The notes below the pieces were generated by a model. That model made no database searches. It worked only from the letters and a program-made list of their open reading frames with translations, and was not told the DNA's origin. This document shows positions 9,797 to 17,972 of a stretch of 35,041 nucleotides of DNA, one piece after another; the stretch's first letter is position 1, and every line of letters starts with the position of its first letter. The translations under genes were made by a program, and so were the position numbers. The DNA comes from Desulfuromonas sp. (GTDB taxonomy: Bacteria > Desulfobacterota > Desulfuromonadia > Desulfuromonadales > SZUA-401). The stretch lies in NCBI GenBank assembly GCA_002869605.1, contig PKUI01000193.1, positions 1 through 35,041 of the forward strand. Direction: 5' to 3'.

Positions 9797-11150
9797 ACCC
9801 TTTGTAGGTCTCCCGTTTACGCTCGGAGACCTCGTAGAGAGACGCTGAAAAAAGTGCCGTAGCGGCATGTTCTGCCAGCATCGAAAAAAGCTGGTAATCG
9901 ATCGATTCGAATTCTTCCTTCTGGATAAACAGTCGATAAACGGCCAGCACGCCGGTCGTTTTACCATGAATATTGAGTGGTATCGCAACCAGCGGGTTGA
10001 GCGGGTCGTCGCTCCCTTCGCACACCGAACCCTCTGCAAAATAGCTTTCACCTTCCGCGGCGACCTTACCGATACGCCCTTCACCCGTTTTGACCTTCGG
10101 GAACACTTCGCCTTCGAAGCCCTCTCCGCCTTCATATTCGTACTGTTCACCGCCCTCTTTCTGCAGCAGGATGGCAAACTTTTCCGCACCGATGAAGTTG
10201 ATGATAATCTCCTTGATGATTTCGGAGACCTGTGATCGCTGCAAAACTGAATGCAGCCGCGATGAGGCGATATAGAGGTTTGCCAGGTTGTTATTAACGT
10301 CTTCGACGTGCACCAGTTTTTCGGCAAACTCGCGATTCTCCTGTTCCAGCTCGATAACCCGTCGATTCATACGCTGCAGCTCGTCATCGGCATTCGATTG
10401 AAAACGCCTCAGCTGGAGGACTTCCTCGCGCAGCGTGTCGAGAGGAAGGTCTTCGAGTTCCTCCTGCACTTCCTTTTCTTTGGGACTTTCTGTCGGCAGG
10501 CTCGACACGTATTCACCGATGCATGCCGGCGGCCGCACGAAATAAACCCCTATTCCCGCAGGTTGTCCGACTTCAATGCGCCGCACCCGTGCCGCGATCT
10601 CAAGCGCACCGCAGGTCGGCAGCTCCATACTCAGAAGAAGCGAGGTTCCTACCTCGATGAGGTTTTCTGTCTGGATAAAAGCGCCGGTCGAAGAGAGGTC
10701 GAGAACCTGGCATTTTTCCTGTTGCCCGTTTACCGTCAAAGAGGCAGTAAAAGATACCGGAAGGCGGGGCTCCGTGCGGTATTTCACCTCACCGAGCAGG
10801 CGGTTGATCTTCTCCAGGAGTTCCTTACGGTTAACCGGCTTGGTGACATAGTCGTCGCAACCGGCTTCGAGGCAGCGACGAATCTCCTCTTCCTTACCGG
10901 CCGAGGTGACCATGATCACCGGAAGATGCTGCCAATCCGCATTCGAACGCACCTGGCTACAAACCTCGGCGCCGTTCATTTCCGGCATATAGAGGTCGAG
11001 CAACATGATATCGGGCTGCTCTTTATCCAGTAACTCCAGCGCCAATGCGCCCGAAGTTGCTTTCAATGTCTCATGCCCGGTGCCTTCAAAGTACGACTGC
11101 TCCAGCTCCAGAAACAGTTCGACATCGTCGACGAGAAGTACTTTGGCCAT
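9771..11150 (-). CDS. Response regulator with receiver, PilZ, coiled-coil and GAF domains
   Basis: A 459-residue cytosolic signalling protein. Residues 1-120 are a receiver with DD at 8-9, phosphoacceptor D52 (LLLDLYMPEMNG), T82 and K104 (TKPVN). Residues of about 127-215 are a PilZ domain with both c-di-GMP motifs, RTEPR and DLSSTGAF. A heptad-rich helix (about 230-290) leads to a GAF domain (about 295-440) with a VAIPLNIHGKTTGVLAVY core. There is no DNA-binding or enzymatic output, so it probably works through protein contacts. The ATG at 11150 has GGAG seven bases upstream; a TTG two codons earlier is less likely. The preceding small gene is closed by its own terminator, so this gene is likely transcribed separately. 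Confidence 0.88.
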   Translation of the reverse strand: MAKVLLVDDVELFLELEQSYFEGTGHETLKATSGALALELLDKEQPDIMLLDLYMPEMNGAEVCSQVRSNADWQHLPVIMVTSAGKEEEIRRCLEAGCDDYVTKPVNRKELLEKINRLLGEVKYRTEPRLPVSFTASLTVNGQQEKCQVLDLSSTGAFIQTENLIEVGTSLLLSMELPTCGALEIAARVRRIEVGQPAGIGVYFVRPPACIGEYVSSLPTESPKEKEVQEELEDLPLDTLREEVLQLRRFQSNADDELQRMNRRVIELEQENREFAEKLVHVEDVNNNLANLYIASSRLHSVLQRSQVSEIIKEIIINFIGAEKFAILLQKEGGEQYEYEGGEGFEGEVFPKVKTGEGRIGKVAAEGESYFAEGSVCEGSDDPLNPLVAIPLNIHGKTTGVLAVYRLFIQKEEFESIDYQLFSMLAEHAATALFSASLYEVSERKRETYKGFMDLLLQQ

Positions 11151-11250
11151 CCCCAAACTCCCGCATTACAAAGGTTTGGTCAAAATACCCTCAGGAGCCC
11201 AAAAAGTAAAGAAATTGATTGTTTGTCATATCTTATTACAGCTTGGTTTT

Positions 11251-11281
11251 CATAAAGAAAACGGGCCCTTAAGGGCCCGTT
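11251..11281 (-). terminator. Intrinsic terminator after thioredoxin-fold gene
   Basis: A 22-base perfect palindrome at 11260-11281 folds into a 9-bp GC-rich stem. On the minus strand it is followed by TTTTCTTT. It starts 16 bases after the stop of the 90-residue gene. Confidence 0.8.
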
Positions 11282-11297
11282 AAAGATTTGCAGAGGA

Positions 11298-11570
11298 TCA
11301 GGCGACTTCCAGTCGCCGGTGGTACTGTGTTCGGGAAACAAGCAGCTTTTCAATCTCATCGACCGTCGGCACACGACCTGCAATCCGAACGTCATCGTCA
11401 ATCAGAAGCGCAGGTGAAACATAGACCCGGTTGTCTATCATTTTGCGGCGGTCACGATAGAGGTGAACCTCTGCCTCGACATTCAGGTTACGTAAGGCCT
11501 CACGAACGTTCGTCAGAGCTTGGTTTGCTCGCCGTCCAGCTTCAGGTTTACTCAGGATATCGATTCTCAT
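11298..11570 (-). CDS. Thioredoxin-fold small protein lacking the CxxC motif
   Basis: A 90-residue protein that looks like a small thioredoxin-like fold. An initial strand (MRIDILSKP) leads to a helix, a second strand (AEVHLYRD), then the segment VYVSPALLIDDDVRIAGRVP typical of the cis-proline strand and following hairpin, and a final helix (TVDEIEKLL). Where redox-active relatives have CxxC after the first strand, this one reads KPEAGRRANQA, and the protein contains no cysteine at all. It therefore cannot do thiol-disulfide chemistry and is more likely a binding or sensing derivative, such as a KaiB-like fold. The ATG at 11570 has GGGAGG five bases upstream. A promoter lies upstream and a terminator downstream, so it is probably monocistronic. 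Confidence 0.7.
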   Translation of the reverse strand: MRIDILSKPEAGRRANQALTNVREALRNLNVEAEVHLYRDRRKMIDNRVYVSPALLIDDDVRIAGRVPTVDEIEKLLVSRTQYHRRLEVA

Positions 11571-11618
11571 AGCCACCTCCCGCGGCTCTTTCTTGATAGT
11601 TAACCTATTTGGTAATCT

Positions 11619-11647
11619 ATTCTAGCCTGATTATCCTTCCCCCGCAA
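11619..11647 (-). promoter_or_regulatory. Probable sigma-70-type promoter for the thioredoxin-fold gene
   Basis: On the minus strand, TTGCGG (11647-11642) and TAGAAT (11624-11619) are 17 bases apart. The -10 matches consensus at five of six positions; the -35 is weaker. An imperfect dyad (AGATTACC and GGTTAACT) lies just downstream near the expected start site. Confidence 0.45.
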
Positions 11648-11687
11648 GAAAAATCGACATTTTTCAGGAAGCCGGCTGAAGTGTCAG

Positions 11688-12503
11688 TTAATGTGAAACG
11701 CGTGCAAGCAGTCGTTGTGGATGGACCGGTACGGTCAAATAATCAGAGAAACAGGACTCCAGACAACCGACCTCTTCCTGGATGGAGCCACTGGTTGAAA
11801 GCGCGATGGCCGGCAGATAATTCAGTGATAATTCCTTGCGCAGATGGTTCAGAAGATCAGAGGCCGTGCCCTTGGAGAGCATGGTCGAAACCAGTAAAAT
11901 TTTCGGTTTAAGGTGACGGGAGATCTGCAGCGCCTCCTGGGCATCACGCGCCTCAGCCACTTCATAGAGTCGACTCAATGTTGAAGACATCTCATTGCGC
12001 AGCGCATCGGCCGGTTCAACCAGTAGCAGGCGAGTACGAGATGAAACCTTTTCTGCAGAAACAGGGCCCTTGTACCCGTAGTGACGTTCGATGGCCTGCT
12101 GAATTTCGCTCGGAGTGGTCACACACGGGGTAATGCGCTTCCCCGTCTGGAAGGAAATCGTATCGAGGGCCTCCATGTCAAGCGGATTGACCATGGCGAC
12201 AAACAACTCGCGGGCCTTGAGACGCACGGGGAACAACTGGTATTTCTGGGCGACTTCGTACGGAACCATTTCGAGCAGTTCACGGGAGAAGTGTCGATCG
12301 ATCAGGCTGCGAACTGTTCGAAATCCGAACTGACGTGCCAGCACTGCAGCAATCTCCCGCTCGGAGATCACGCGCATCTCCTCAAGGATTTTGCCGATCC
12401 GGATACGCGTACCGCGCTGCACCGCCAGAGCCTGGTCAAGGGTCTTCTGGTCCAGGACACCCGCTTCCAGTAGAATTTCACCAAATTTTTTACGACTGCT
12501 CAT
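11688..12503 (-). CDS. GspE N-terminal-domain protein fused to a degenerate receiver
   Basis: A 271-residue protein. Residues 1-150 are a GspE/PilB N-terminal domain (T2SSE_N type): 'KFGEILLEAGVLDQKTLDQALAVQ', then 'LARQFGFRTV' and 'VAMVNPLDMEALDTISFQTG'. Residues of about 160-271 fold like a receiver ('TRLLLVEPADALRNEM' start, 'ALQISRHLKPKILLVST' core, C-terminal 'SDYLTVPVHPQRLLARV'). The phosphoacceptor position after the third strand is Ser, not Asp, and the conserved Lys is replaced by Val (TVPVH), so it should not be phosphorylated. There is no ATPase domain, so this is not a pilus motor. A regulatory or docking role with type II/IV machinery or signalling partners is inference. The ATG at 12503 is chosen because upstream codons overlap the promoter. 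Confidence 0.78.
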   Translation of the reverse strand: MSSRKKFGEILLEAGVLDQKTLDQALAVQRGTRIRIGKILEEMRVISEREIAAVLARQFGFRTVRSLIDRHFSRELLEMVPYEVAQKYQLFPVRLKARELFVAMVNPLDMEALDTISFQTGKRITPCVTTPSEIQQAIERHYGYKGPVSAEKVSSRTRLLLVEPADALRNEMSSTLSRLYEVAEARDAQEALQISRHLKPKILLVSTMLSKGTASDLLNHLRKELSLNYLPAIALSTSGSIQEEVGCLESCFSDYLTVPVHPQRLLARVSH

Positions 12504-12511
12504 AATCCATC

Positions 12512-12567
12512 CGTCTGTACATTGCATTGAACAGACGAAATCTAGCATTAATTTTAATCTATTTCAA
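12512..12567 (-). promoter_or_regulatory. Promoter and dyad element upstream of the GspE-N/pseudo-receiver gene
   Basis: On the minus strand, TTGAAA (12567-12562) and TAGATT (12544-12539) are 17 bases apart. Over the predicted start site lies a perfect 7-bp inverted repeat, CGTCTGT at 12512-12518 and ACAGACG at 12531-12537, with a 12-base spacer. The dyad could be an operator or a leader hairpin; which one cannot be told from sequence. Confidence 0.5.
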
Positions 12568-12580
12568 ACAAATCAGTCAT

Positions 12581-15205
12581 TTACGGCGAAGAGCCGGGAG
12601 ACTCAGTCTCAAGTTCAAGCTCTCCACCGACTTCGCTCAATTTCACCACGCTGCCCTCGCTCACTTCACCGCTGATCAGAGCACGAGCCTGGCGGGTTTC
12701 GAGCTGACGCTGCAGATACCGCTTGAGAGGACGTGCACCATACACCGGATCGTAGGCTGTACGTGCAATGAATGCCGCCGCACCGGGAGTCAACTCCAGC
12801 GCAATGTGTCGGTCGGCGAGGCGCTTGCGAATGTCGTCGAGCTGCAGGTCGACGATCTCAAGCAGTTCCTGTTCGCTCAGCGGCTTGAACATCACCGTGT
12901 CGTCGATGCGATTGAGGAACTCAGGTCGAAACGCGGCACGCAGCTCTGCCATAACCTGGTTGCGTACCGACTCAAGCAACTCTCCCTGCGCGCTCAAACC
13001 TTCAAGTAGATGTGGCGAGCCGATGTTCGAGGTCAGGATCAGCACGGTGTTCTTGAAGTCGACCGTACGCCCCTGAGCGTCGGTCACGCGCCCGTCATCG
13101 AGGATCTGCAGCAGCACGTTGAAAACTTCAGGGTGCGCTTTCTCGATCTCATCGAACAAGACTACGGAGTATGGATGGCGACGTATCGCTTCGGTCAACT
13201 GACCACCTTCCTCGTAACCGACATAACCGGGAGGGGCCCCGATCAGGCGGCTGACGGTGTGCTTCTCCATGTACTCCGACATATCGATGCGCACCATGTT
13301 CTCCTCGCTGTCAAAAAGCGCTTCAGCCAACGCCCGGGCCAGTTCGGTCTTGCCGACGCCGGTAGGGCCGAGGAAAATGAACGACCCGATCGGACGGCGC
13401 GGATCCTTGATGCCGGCCCGTGAACGCAGTACCGCGTCGGCCACCAGTTGCACTGCCTCGTCCTGACCAACCACCCGCTTGTGCAGCAGTTGATCGAGTT
13501 TGAGAAGTTTTTCCCGCTCACCCTCCACCAGCCGCGTGACCGGAATGCCGGTCCAGCGTGACACGATGCCCGCGATCTCCTCTTCGGTAACTTCTTCGCG
13601 CAGCAGGCGGTTGCCCTCATTCTGCGCAAGCGACTTCTGTTCTTCTTCGGCCAGGCGAGCTTCCAGTTGTGGCAGTTCTCCGTGCTTGAGCTCGGCGGCA
13701 CGATTCAGGTCGTATTCGCGCTCTGCCGTCTCGATTTGTTGACGTACCTGCTCAATCTTCTCGCGCAGCTCCTGAACCTTGTGGATAGCGCCTTTCTCAA
13801 CCTCCCACTGCGTACGTAGCGTGTCGGCCTGATTGCGCTGCTCCGCCAGCTCCTTGCGCAACTGGGCGAGGCGTTCCTGGCTGGCCCGATCCTTCTCGTT
13901 TTTCAGCGCTGCATCCTCGATCTCGAGCTGCATCACTCTTCGCGTTGCCATGTCGAGATCAGTCGGCAACGAGTCGATTTCGGTACGGATCATGGCACAG
14001 GCTTCATCGACCAGGTCGATCGCCTTGTCAGGCAGGAAACGGTCTGAAATATAGCGATGCGACAGGGTCGCGGCGCCGACCAGGGCATTGTCGTGGATAC
14101 GCACCCCGTGGTGAATCTCATAACGCTCCTTGAGACCGCGCAGGATACTGATCGTATCCTCGACGCTCGGCTCCTCGACCATCACCGGCTGAAATCGCCG
14201 CTCCAGAGCGGCATCCTTTTCAATGTACTTGCGATATTCGTCGAGGGTGGTCGCACCGATGCAGTGAAGCTCGCCACGGGCCAGCATCGGCTTGAGCATG
14301 TTGCCGGCATCCATCGATCCTTCGGTCTTGCCGGCGCCGACGATGGTGTGCAATTCGTCGATGAACAACAGAATCCGCCCTTCACTGGCGGAAATCTCCT
14401 TGAGCACCGCCTTGAGACGCTCTTCGAACTCGCCCCGATACTTGGCCCCGGCAACCAGCGCACCCATGTCGAGGGCGAACAACGACTTGTCCTTGAGCCC
14501 CTCGGGGACGTCACCACGCACGATACGCTGGGCCAGGCCTTCGGCGATGGCGGTCTTGCCGACACCCGGTTCGCCGATCAGCACCGGGTTGTTCTTGGTC
14601 TTGCGCGACAGGATACGGATGACGCGTCGAATCTCCTCGTCGCGCCCGATAACCGGGTCGAGCTTGCCTTTCTTGACCTCTTCAACCAGGTCGCGTCCGT
14701 ATTTTGTCAGAGCCTCGTAGCTCCCCTCGGGGTCAGCACTGGTCACCCGCTGATGACCGCGCACCTCGTGCAGAGCCTTGAGCAGACTGTCCGCGGTGAT
14801 ACCCGCTTCGAGCAACAGTTTACCTGCTGCACTGCGCTGACCTTCGAGCACCAGGGCCAACAGCAGGTGCTCCACGCTGACGTACTCGTCCTTGAGCTGT
14901 CGTGCCTGCTTTTCAGCTTCCTGCAGCAGCTTTTGAAAGCGCTGTGTCACATAGATCTTGCCGGCTTCGACACCGCTACCGGAAACCCGTGGACGACGCC
15001 CAAGCTCGTTACGCAGATGTTTTCCGAGAGCCGAGGCGTCGACCCCGAGTTTTGCGCACAGATGCGGCACCAGCCCTTCCTGCTGTTCAAGCAGGGCAAG
15101 CAGAAGGTGCTCCCCGTCAACTTCCTGGTGGCCGAAGGTCACGGTCACATCCTGTGCCTGCTGGACGGCTTCCTGGCTCTTGATGGTCAGCTTTTCCGGA
15201 TTCAT
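12581..15205 (-). CDS. clpB: ATP-dependent disaggregase ClpB
   Basis: ClpB is the hexameric AAA+ chaperone that rescues aggregated proteins together with DnaK, helped by small heat shock proteins. The 874-residue protein has the whole layout: Clp-N repeats (1-145), first AAA domain with Walker A GEPGVGKT at 211-218 and Walker B FIDE near 281-284, the coiled-coil middle domain (about 410-530) that distinguishes ClpB from ClpA/C, and a second AAA domain with GPTGVGKT at 613-620. The pore-loop KYRGEF is near 255. The ATG at 15205 has GAGAGGGAA just upstream. It follows two Hsp20 genes on the same strand but a strong terminator intervenes, so it must rely on read-through or a promoter in the 40 bases left. 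Confidence 0.98.
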   Translation of the reverse strand: MNPEKLTIKSQEAVQQAQDVTVTFGHQEVDGEHLLLALLEQQEGLVPHLCAKLGVDASALGKHLRNELGRRPRVSGSGVEAGKIYVTQRFQKLLQEAEKQARQLKDEYVSVEHLLLALVLEGQRSAAGKLLLEAGITADSLLKALHEVRGHQRVTSADPEGSYEALTKYGRDLVEEVKKGKLDPVIGRDEEIRRVIRILSRKTKNNPVLIGEPGVGKTAIAEGLAQRIVRGDVPEGLKDKSLFALDMGALVAGAKYRGEFEERLKAVLKEISASEGRILLFIDELHTIVGAGKTEGSMDAGNMLKPMLARGELHCIGATTLDEYRKYIEKDAALERRFQPVMVEEPSVEDTISILRGLKERYEIHHGVRIHDNALVGAATLSHRYISDRFLPDKAIDLVDEACAMIRTEIDSLPTDLDMATRRVMQLEIEDAALKNEKDRASQERLAQLRKELAEQRNQADTLRTQWEVEKGAIHKVQELREKIEQVRQQIETAEREYDLNRAAELKHGELPQLEARLAEEEQKSLAQNEGNRLLREEVTEEEIAGIVSRWTGIPVTRLVEGEREKLLKLDQLLHKRVVGQDEAVQLVADAVLRSRAGIKDPRRPIGSFIFLGPTGVGKTELARALAEALFDSEENMVRIDMSEYMEKHTVSRLIGAPPGYVGYEEGGQLTEAIRRHPYSVVLFDEIEKAHPEVFNVLLQILDDGRVTDAQGRTVDFKNTVLILTSNIGSPHLLEGLSAQGELLESVRNQVMAELRAAFRPEFLNRIDDTVMFKPLSEQELLEIVDLQLDDIRKRLADRHIALELTPGAAAFIARTAYDPVYGARPLKRYLQRQLETRQARALISGEVSEGSVVKLSEVGGELELETESPGSSP

Positions 15206-15234
15206 GGTTCCCTCTCACGGGCTTGAATTAGCTC

Positions 15235-15265
15235 AAAAAAAAGCCGGGGCATTGTCTGCCCCGGC
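15235..15265 (-). terminator. Intrinsic terminator between hsp20 and clpB
   Basis: On the minus strand a perfect 9-bp stem (GCCGGGGCA with TGCCCCGGC, loop of 5) is followed by eight T. It lies 14 bases after the stop of the 128-residue Hsp20 gene and ends 30 bases before the clpB start codon. Confidence 0.88.
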
Positions 15266-15278
15266 CCGGTTGTTACGT

Positions 15279-15665
15279 CTAGTGCACCGTGACATCTATG
15301 CGGCGAGGTTTCGCCGCTTCACTCTTCGGCATCGCCAGGGTCAGGACACCATCCTTGAGGGAGGCATCGACCTTGTCGAGGTCAAGATTCTCAGGCAGCT
15401 GGAAGCGTCGCTGGTAACCGGTGTGGCCCGCGTCGCGGAACACCACTTCTGATGCGACCTCGTCGATGCGAGCCTGTATGGTAAGGATACCTTCCTCGAT
15501 GCCGATGTCCAGCATCTCACGTGTTACTCCCGGCATGTCGGCGTGGAGTACCAGGCCTTCGTCATTTTCATGAATATCGACGGCCGGACTCAACCAGTGA
15601 CGTACCGACTCTTCACGTTGCAGAGTATTTTCTTTGTTTTGTAGCGAAAGATTTTTCGTGGTCAT
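15279..15665 (-). CDS. Hsp20/alpha-crystallin family small heat shock protein (second copy)
   Basis: A 128-residue ATP-independent holdase. The alpha-crystallin domain spans about 25-120, with 'PAVDIHENDEGLVLHADMPG' at its start, 'YQRRFQLPENLDLDKVDASLKDGVLTL' in the middle and a C-terminal 'KPRRIDV' segment with the I/V-x-I/V-like anchor. The N-terminal region is short, about 25 residues. The gene starts 33 bases after the other Hsp20 gene and is probably in the same transcript, ending at the terminator at 15235-15265. The two copies are clearly divergent, so they are more likely to form distinct oligomers than to be a recent duplication. Confidence 0.93.
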   Translation of the reverse strand: MTTKNLSLQNKENTLQREESVRHWLSPAVDIHENDEGLVLHADMPGVTREMLDIGIEEGILTIQARIDEVASEVVFRDAGHTGYQRRFQLPENLDLDKVDASLKDGVLTLAMPKSEAAKPRRIDVTVH

Positions 15666-15698
15666 GGCTATCTCCTTACTCTCTGAGTATGAATGATT

Positions 15699-16130
15699 TC
15701 ACTTGATCGCGATCCGCTTCGGCTTCGCCGATTCGGCTTTCGGCAACGTAATTTTCAATACCCCGTGCGCGTAATCGGCTGAAACCTTGTCGGCATCAAT
15801 ATCTGCCGGCAAATCGAGAGTACGCATGAAACGTCCGTTGTTGCGCTCACGACGGTGCCAGGTCCCCTGATCAGGCTGTTCAACCTCGCGTTCACCAGCG
15901 ATACTGAGGGTGTTACGCATCACCGAGATATCGATTTTCTTCGGGTCTATCCCCGGAACCATGGCCTCCACCAGCACCTTGTCTTCCAGTTCTTTCAAGG
16001 CCAGTCGTGGAAAACCATTGCCTGCCCGGAAAGACGATTCAAACTGCAGGGGAACATGGTTGACGCGGAAAATGTCATCGACCTCTCGCCACAAGGCATC
16101 CATTTCTCTGAAAAGATCCCATCTGTTCAT
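15699..16130 (-). CDS. Hsp20/alpha-crystallin family small heat shock protein (first copy)
   Basis: A 143-residue small heat shock protein. The N-terminal arm 'MNRWDLFREMDALWREVDDIF' is the standard class A type. The alpha-crystallin domain (about 38-135) carries 'ALKELEDKVLVEAMVPGI', 'RFMRTLDLPADIDADKVSADYAHGVLKITLPKAE' split across its last strands, and ends KPKRIAIK with the IxI-like tail. The ATG at 16130 has AGGAG five bases upstream; eleven further upstream codons are basic and not conserved. It is first in the two-gene hsp20 operon. A sigma-54-like element (16193-16208) and a 5-bp dyad (16155-16170) lie in its upstream region. Confidence 0.93.
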   Translation of the reverse strand: MNRWDLFREMDALWREVDDIFRVNHVPLQFESSFRAGNGFPRLALKELEDKVLVEAMVPGIDPKKIDISVMRNTLSIAGEREVEQPDQGTWHRRERNNGRFMRTLDLPADIDADKVSADYAHGVLKITLPKAESAKPKRIAIK

Positions 16131-16192
16131 CTCTCTCCTCCTCGTATGGTTTGGTGACCTCATGCGGTCATTGCGTTTGTACCTTTTACAAC

Positions 16193-16208
16193 ATCAAAGA
16201 GCATGCCA
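16193..16208 (-). promoter_or_regulatory. Possible sigma-54 promoter upstream of the hsp20 pair
   Basis: On the minus strand the 16-base site reads TGGCATGCTCTTTGAT. It matches the -24/-12 consensus TGGCACG-N4-TTGCW except for T in place of C in the -24 box and A in place of C in the -12 GC. The second mismatch falls in a critical dinucleotide, so confidence is low. The site is about 63 bases from the Hsp20 start codon and the neighbouring gene encodes a sigma-54 activator. Confidence 0.3.
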
Positions 16209-16287
16209 TTCAATACCAGAAAATAAAAACCAGTTATTTCAGCATGTTGTCTATTTTTCCGGGAATCTCAAGGGACAGGGGGAGCTA

Positions 16288-16324
16288 CTTGCGACGTCGC
16301 TTGCGACACTGGCAACGTCGCAAG
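16288..16324. repeat. 10-bp inverted repeat with internal copies
   Basis: CTTGCGACGT at 16288-16297 is repeated in reverse complement at 16315-16324. A second direct copy of CTTGCGAC starts at 16300, and GCGACGTCGC at 16291-16300 is itself a palindrome. It lies between the sigma-54 activator's terminator and the hsp20 promoter region. It could be an activator-binding enhancer or an RNA hairpin. Confidence 0.6.
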
Positions 16325-16340
16325 CCGAAACACTGCAGAC

Positions 16341-16371
16341 AAAAAAAGGCGCCGCCCGCTGGCGCCGCCTT
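16341..16371 (-). terminator. Intrinsic terminator after the sigma-54 activator gene
   Basis: On the minus strand, AAGGCG-G-CGCC, loop AGCG, then GGCG-G-CGCCTT forms a 10-bp stem with one G-G mismatch, followed by seven T. It lies 25 bases after the stop at 16396. Confidence 0.82.
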
Positions 16372-16395
16372 CCCCGTTCATAGAACCCGGAGGTT

Positions 16396-17814
16396 TCAGC
16401 TCAACTCAGACCTGTCCAGTCCAAGCTTCTTCATATAACGATAGAGCGTCGCCCGGTGCACCCCCAGAAGCCTTGCCGCCGCGGAAAGGTTACCCTGCGC
16501 CGTCTGATAGGCACGTCGAATCTCGTCGGCATCCAACTCCGCGGGGCGGGTAGAACGTGGTCTTCCCACTGGCTTTTCATGAACCAGCTCAGCCTCAATC
16601 ATGCCTGAGCCTTCTCCGGCCCCCTGCCAATTCACATTCATCGGTGCGGAAGACCTGGGCCTCGAATTGACCGCCTTCTGTCGCTCACCAACCCACTCGC
16701 GAAAAGCACGTGCACCAATAATTTCTCCCTGCGTTTCAACATAGACCCGCTCCAGCACATTGCGCAACTCGCGCACGTTGCCAGGCCAGGCATAGGCCTG
16801 CAGCAGGGCTACGGCTTCCGGGGTGAGGCGCTGCACATGTTGCCCGTAACGACGGTTGAATTGTTCGAGAAAATGCCGCACCAGGTGTGGGATATCTTCC
16901 CGTCGCTCGCGCAGAGGAGGGAGCCCGATATGCAGTACCGCCAAACGGTGGTAGAGGTCGGCTCGAAAGCGCCCACCGGCTATATCGTACTCGAGATCTC
17001 GGTGGGTTGCGCAGATGATCCGCACATCGACCTGCTGCTCGCGCTCCGCGCCAACGCGCTCCAGTCGACCTGTCTCCAGCACTCTCAGCAGCTTGGCCTG
17101 CAGAGCAAGGGGCATATCGCCGATCTCGTCGAGAAATAGCGTGCCCCCGTCGGCGCGCTCGAAACGTCCCTTGTGAGTGCGCAGCGCCCCGGTAAACGAG
17201 CCCTTCTCGTGCCCGAAAAGTTCCGACTCAAGCAGCTGTTCGCTGATCGCTGCGCAGTTGAGGGACACATAGGGACCATTGGCACGACCACTCCGCTCGT
17301 GCAGTGCTGCGGCTACCAGCTCCTTGCCGGTGCCGGTCTCACCGGAAACCACCACCGACGCATCACTGCGGGCATAGCTCGCGATCTTTCTAAACACCTC
17401 GCGCATCGCCGGCCCTTGCCCGACCAGGCCGGCCACCGGTGACTCATGGTCGTAATCAACCGCACGCGCAGGGCGGAAAAAAAAGGCGATCCGCTCGTTG
17501 TGCGTCTCCTCATCCTTACCCCACGGATGTACCTCGAGCGAAAACAGCTCCCCTTCCTCTCCGGCGGATCGAAACAGGACACCTCCCAGTGGCGCCTGGC
17601 CAGCTGCGACTTCGTCACACAGCTCACCAAGTGGCGGCACTGCTTCCGGGAACACTGCACTCAACAGACGCCCACGCAGGTCGCCGGGCAGCGGACTCAA
17701 TTCCTGGCAATATCCGGAAGCCTGAAGAACCAGCCATTCTCTGTGCCCGGGGCGGGTTGCAACAAGATCCGGCAGCCTTGCGGGAAGGCTTTGATGTGTT
17801 TGCATCGACAACAT
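16396..17814 (-). CDS. Sigma-54-dependent transcriptional activator
   Basis: A 472-residue enhancer-binding protein that remodels sigma-54 polymerase using ATP. The N-terminal 125 residues are a small PAS-like sensor without a receiver aspartate, so it is not a classical two-component NtrC. The AAA+ domain (about 128-365) has Walker A GETGTGKE at 158-165, the sigma-54-contact loop as GSFTGA (205-210) in place of GAFTGA, Walker B GGTLFLDE (223-230) and the R-finger region. A Fis-type helix-turn-helix ends the protein ([20 protein letters not shown]). The ATG at 17814 has AAGGAG nine bases upstream; the TTG just before it is an alternative. It is divergent from the ferritin-like gene and upstream of the hsp20 pair, so both are candidate targets. 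Confidence 0.92.
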   Translation of the reverse strand: MLSMQTHQSLPARLPDLVATRPGHREWLVLQASGYCQELSPLPGDLRGRLLSAVFPEAVPPLGELCDEVAAGQAPLGGVLFRSAGEEGELFSLEVHPWGKDEETHNERIAFFFRPARAVDYDHESPVAGLVGQGPAMREVFRKIASYARSDASVVVSGETGTGKELVAAALHERSGRANGPYVSLNCAAISEQLLESELFGHEKGSFTGALRTHKGRFERADGGTLFLDEIGDMPLALQAKLLRVLETGRLERVGAEREQQVDVRIICATHRDLEYDIAGGRFRADLYHRLAVLHIGLPPLRERREDIPHLVRHFLEQFNRRYGQHVQRLTPEAVALLQAYAWPGNVRELRNVLERVYVETQGEIIGARAFREWVGERQKAVNSRPRSSAPMNVNWQGAGEGSGMIEAELVHEKPVGRPRSTRPAELDADEIRRAYQTAQGNLSAAARLLGVHRATLYRYMKKLGLDRSELS

Positions 17815-17847
17815 CAATGTTTGCTCCTTGGCAACTGAACCACAATC

Positions 17848-17876
17848 AATGTAAACGCTCGCAGCAGTGCATGCAA
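17848..17876 (-). promoter_or_regulatory. Weak promoter candidate for the sigma-54 activator
   Basis: TTGCAT (17876-17871) and TACATT (17853-17848) on the minus strand are 17 bases apart, 34 bases before the ATG at 17814. Each box has two mismatches. Confidence 0.3.
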
Positions 17877-17879
17877 GGT

Positions 17880-17920
17880 GTCGAGAACGTTTGACATCCC
17901 TACATCCTCGACCATAATAT
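17880..17920 (+). promoter_or_regulatory. Promoter with flanking dyad for the ferritin-like gene
   Basis: A perfect TTGACA -35 (17891-17896) is followed by CATAAT at 17913-17918 (16-base spacer) or TAATAT at 17915-17920 (18-base spacer). A 6-bp inverted repeat, GTCGAG at 17880-17885 and CTCGAC at 17907-17912, brackets the -35 and could be an operator. Transcription would start about 45 bases before the ATG at 17973. Confidence 0.6.
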
Positions 17921-17972
17921 GACTATCCCATTTAATTAAACTGCAAAGACAACATTCACAAGGAGAGATCAT

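Noticed and set aside
14057..15226. Long open frame (389 codons) opposite clpB
   Set aside because: It mirrors clpB, shows no recognisable domain and lacks a ribosome binding site; it is a shadow of the coding bias.
16155..16170. TGACC-N6-GGTCA dyad as a CIRCE or HAIR heat-shock operator
   Set aside because: The repeat and spacer do not match CIRCE (TTAGCACTC-N9-GAGTGCTAA) or HAIR (CTTGAGT-N7-ACTCAAG), and it is short enough to occur by chance.
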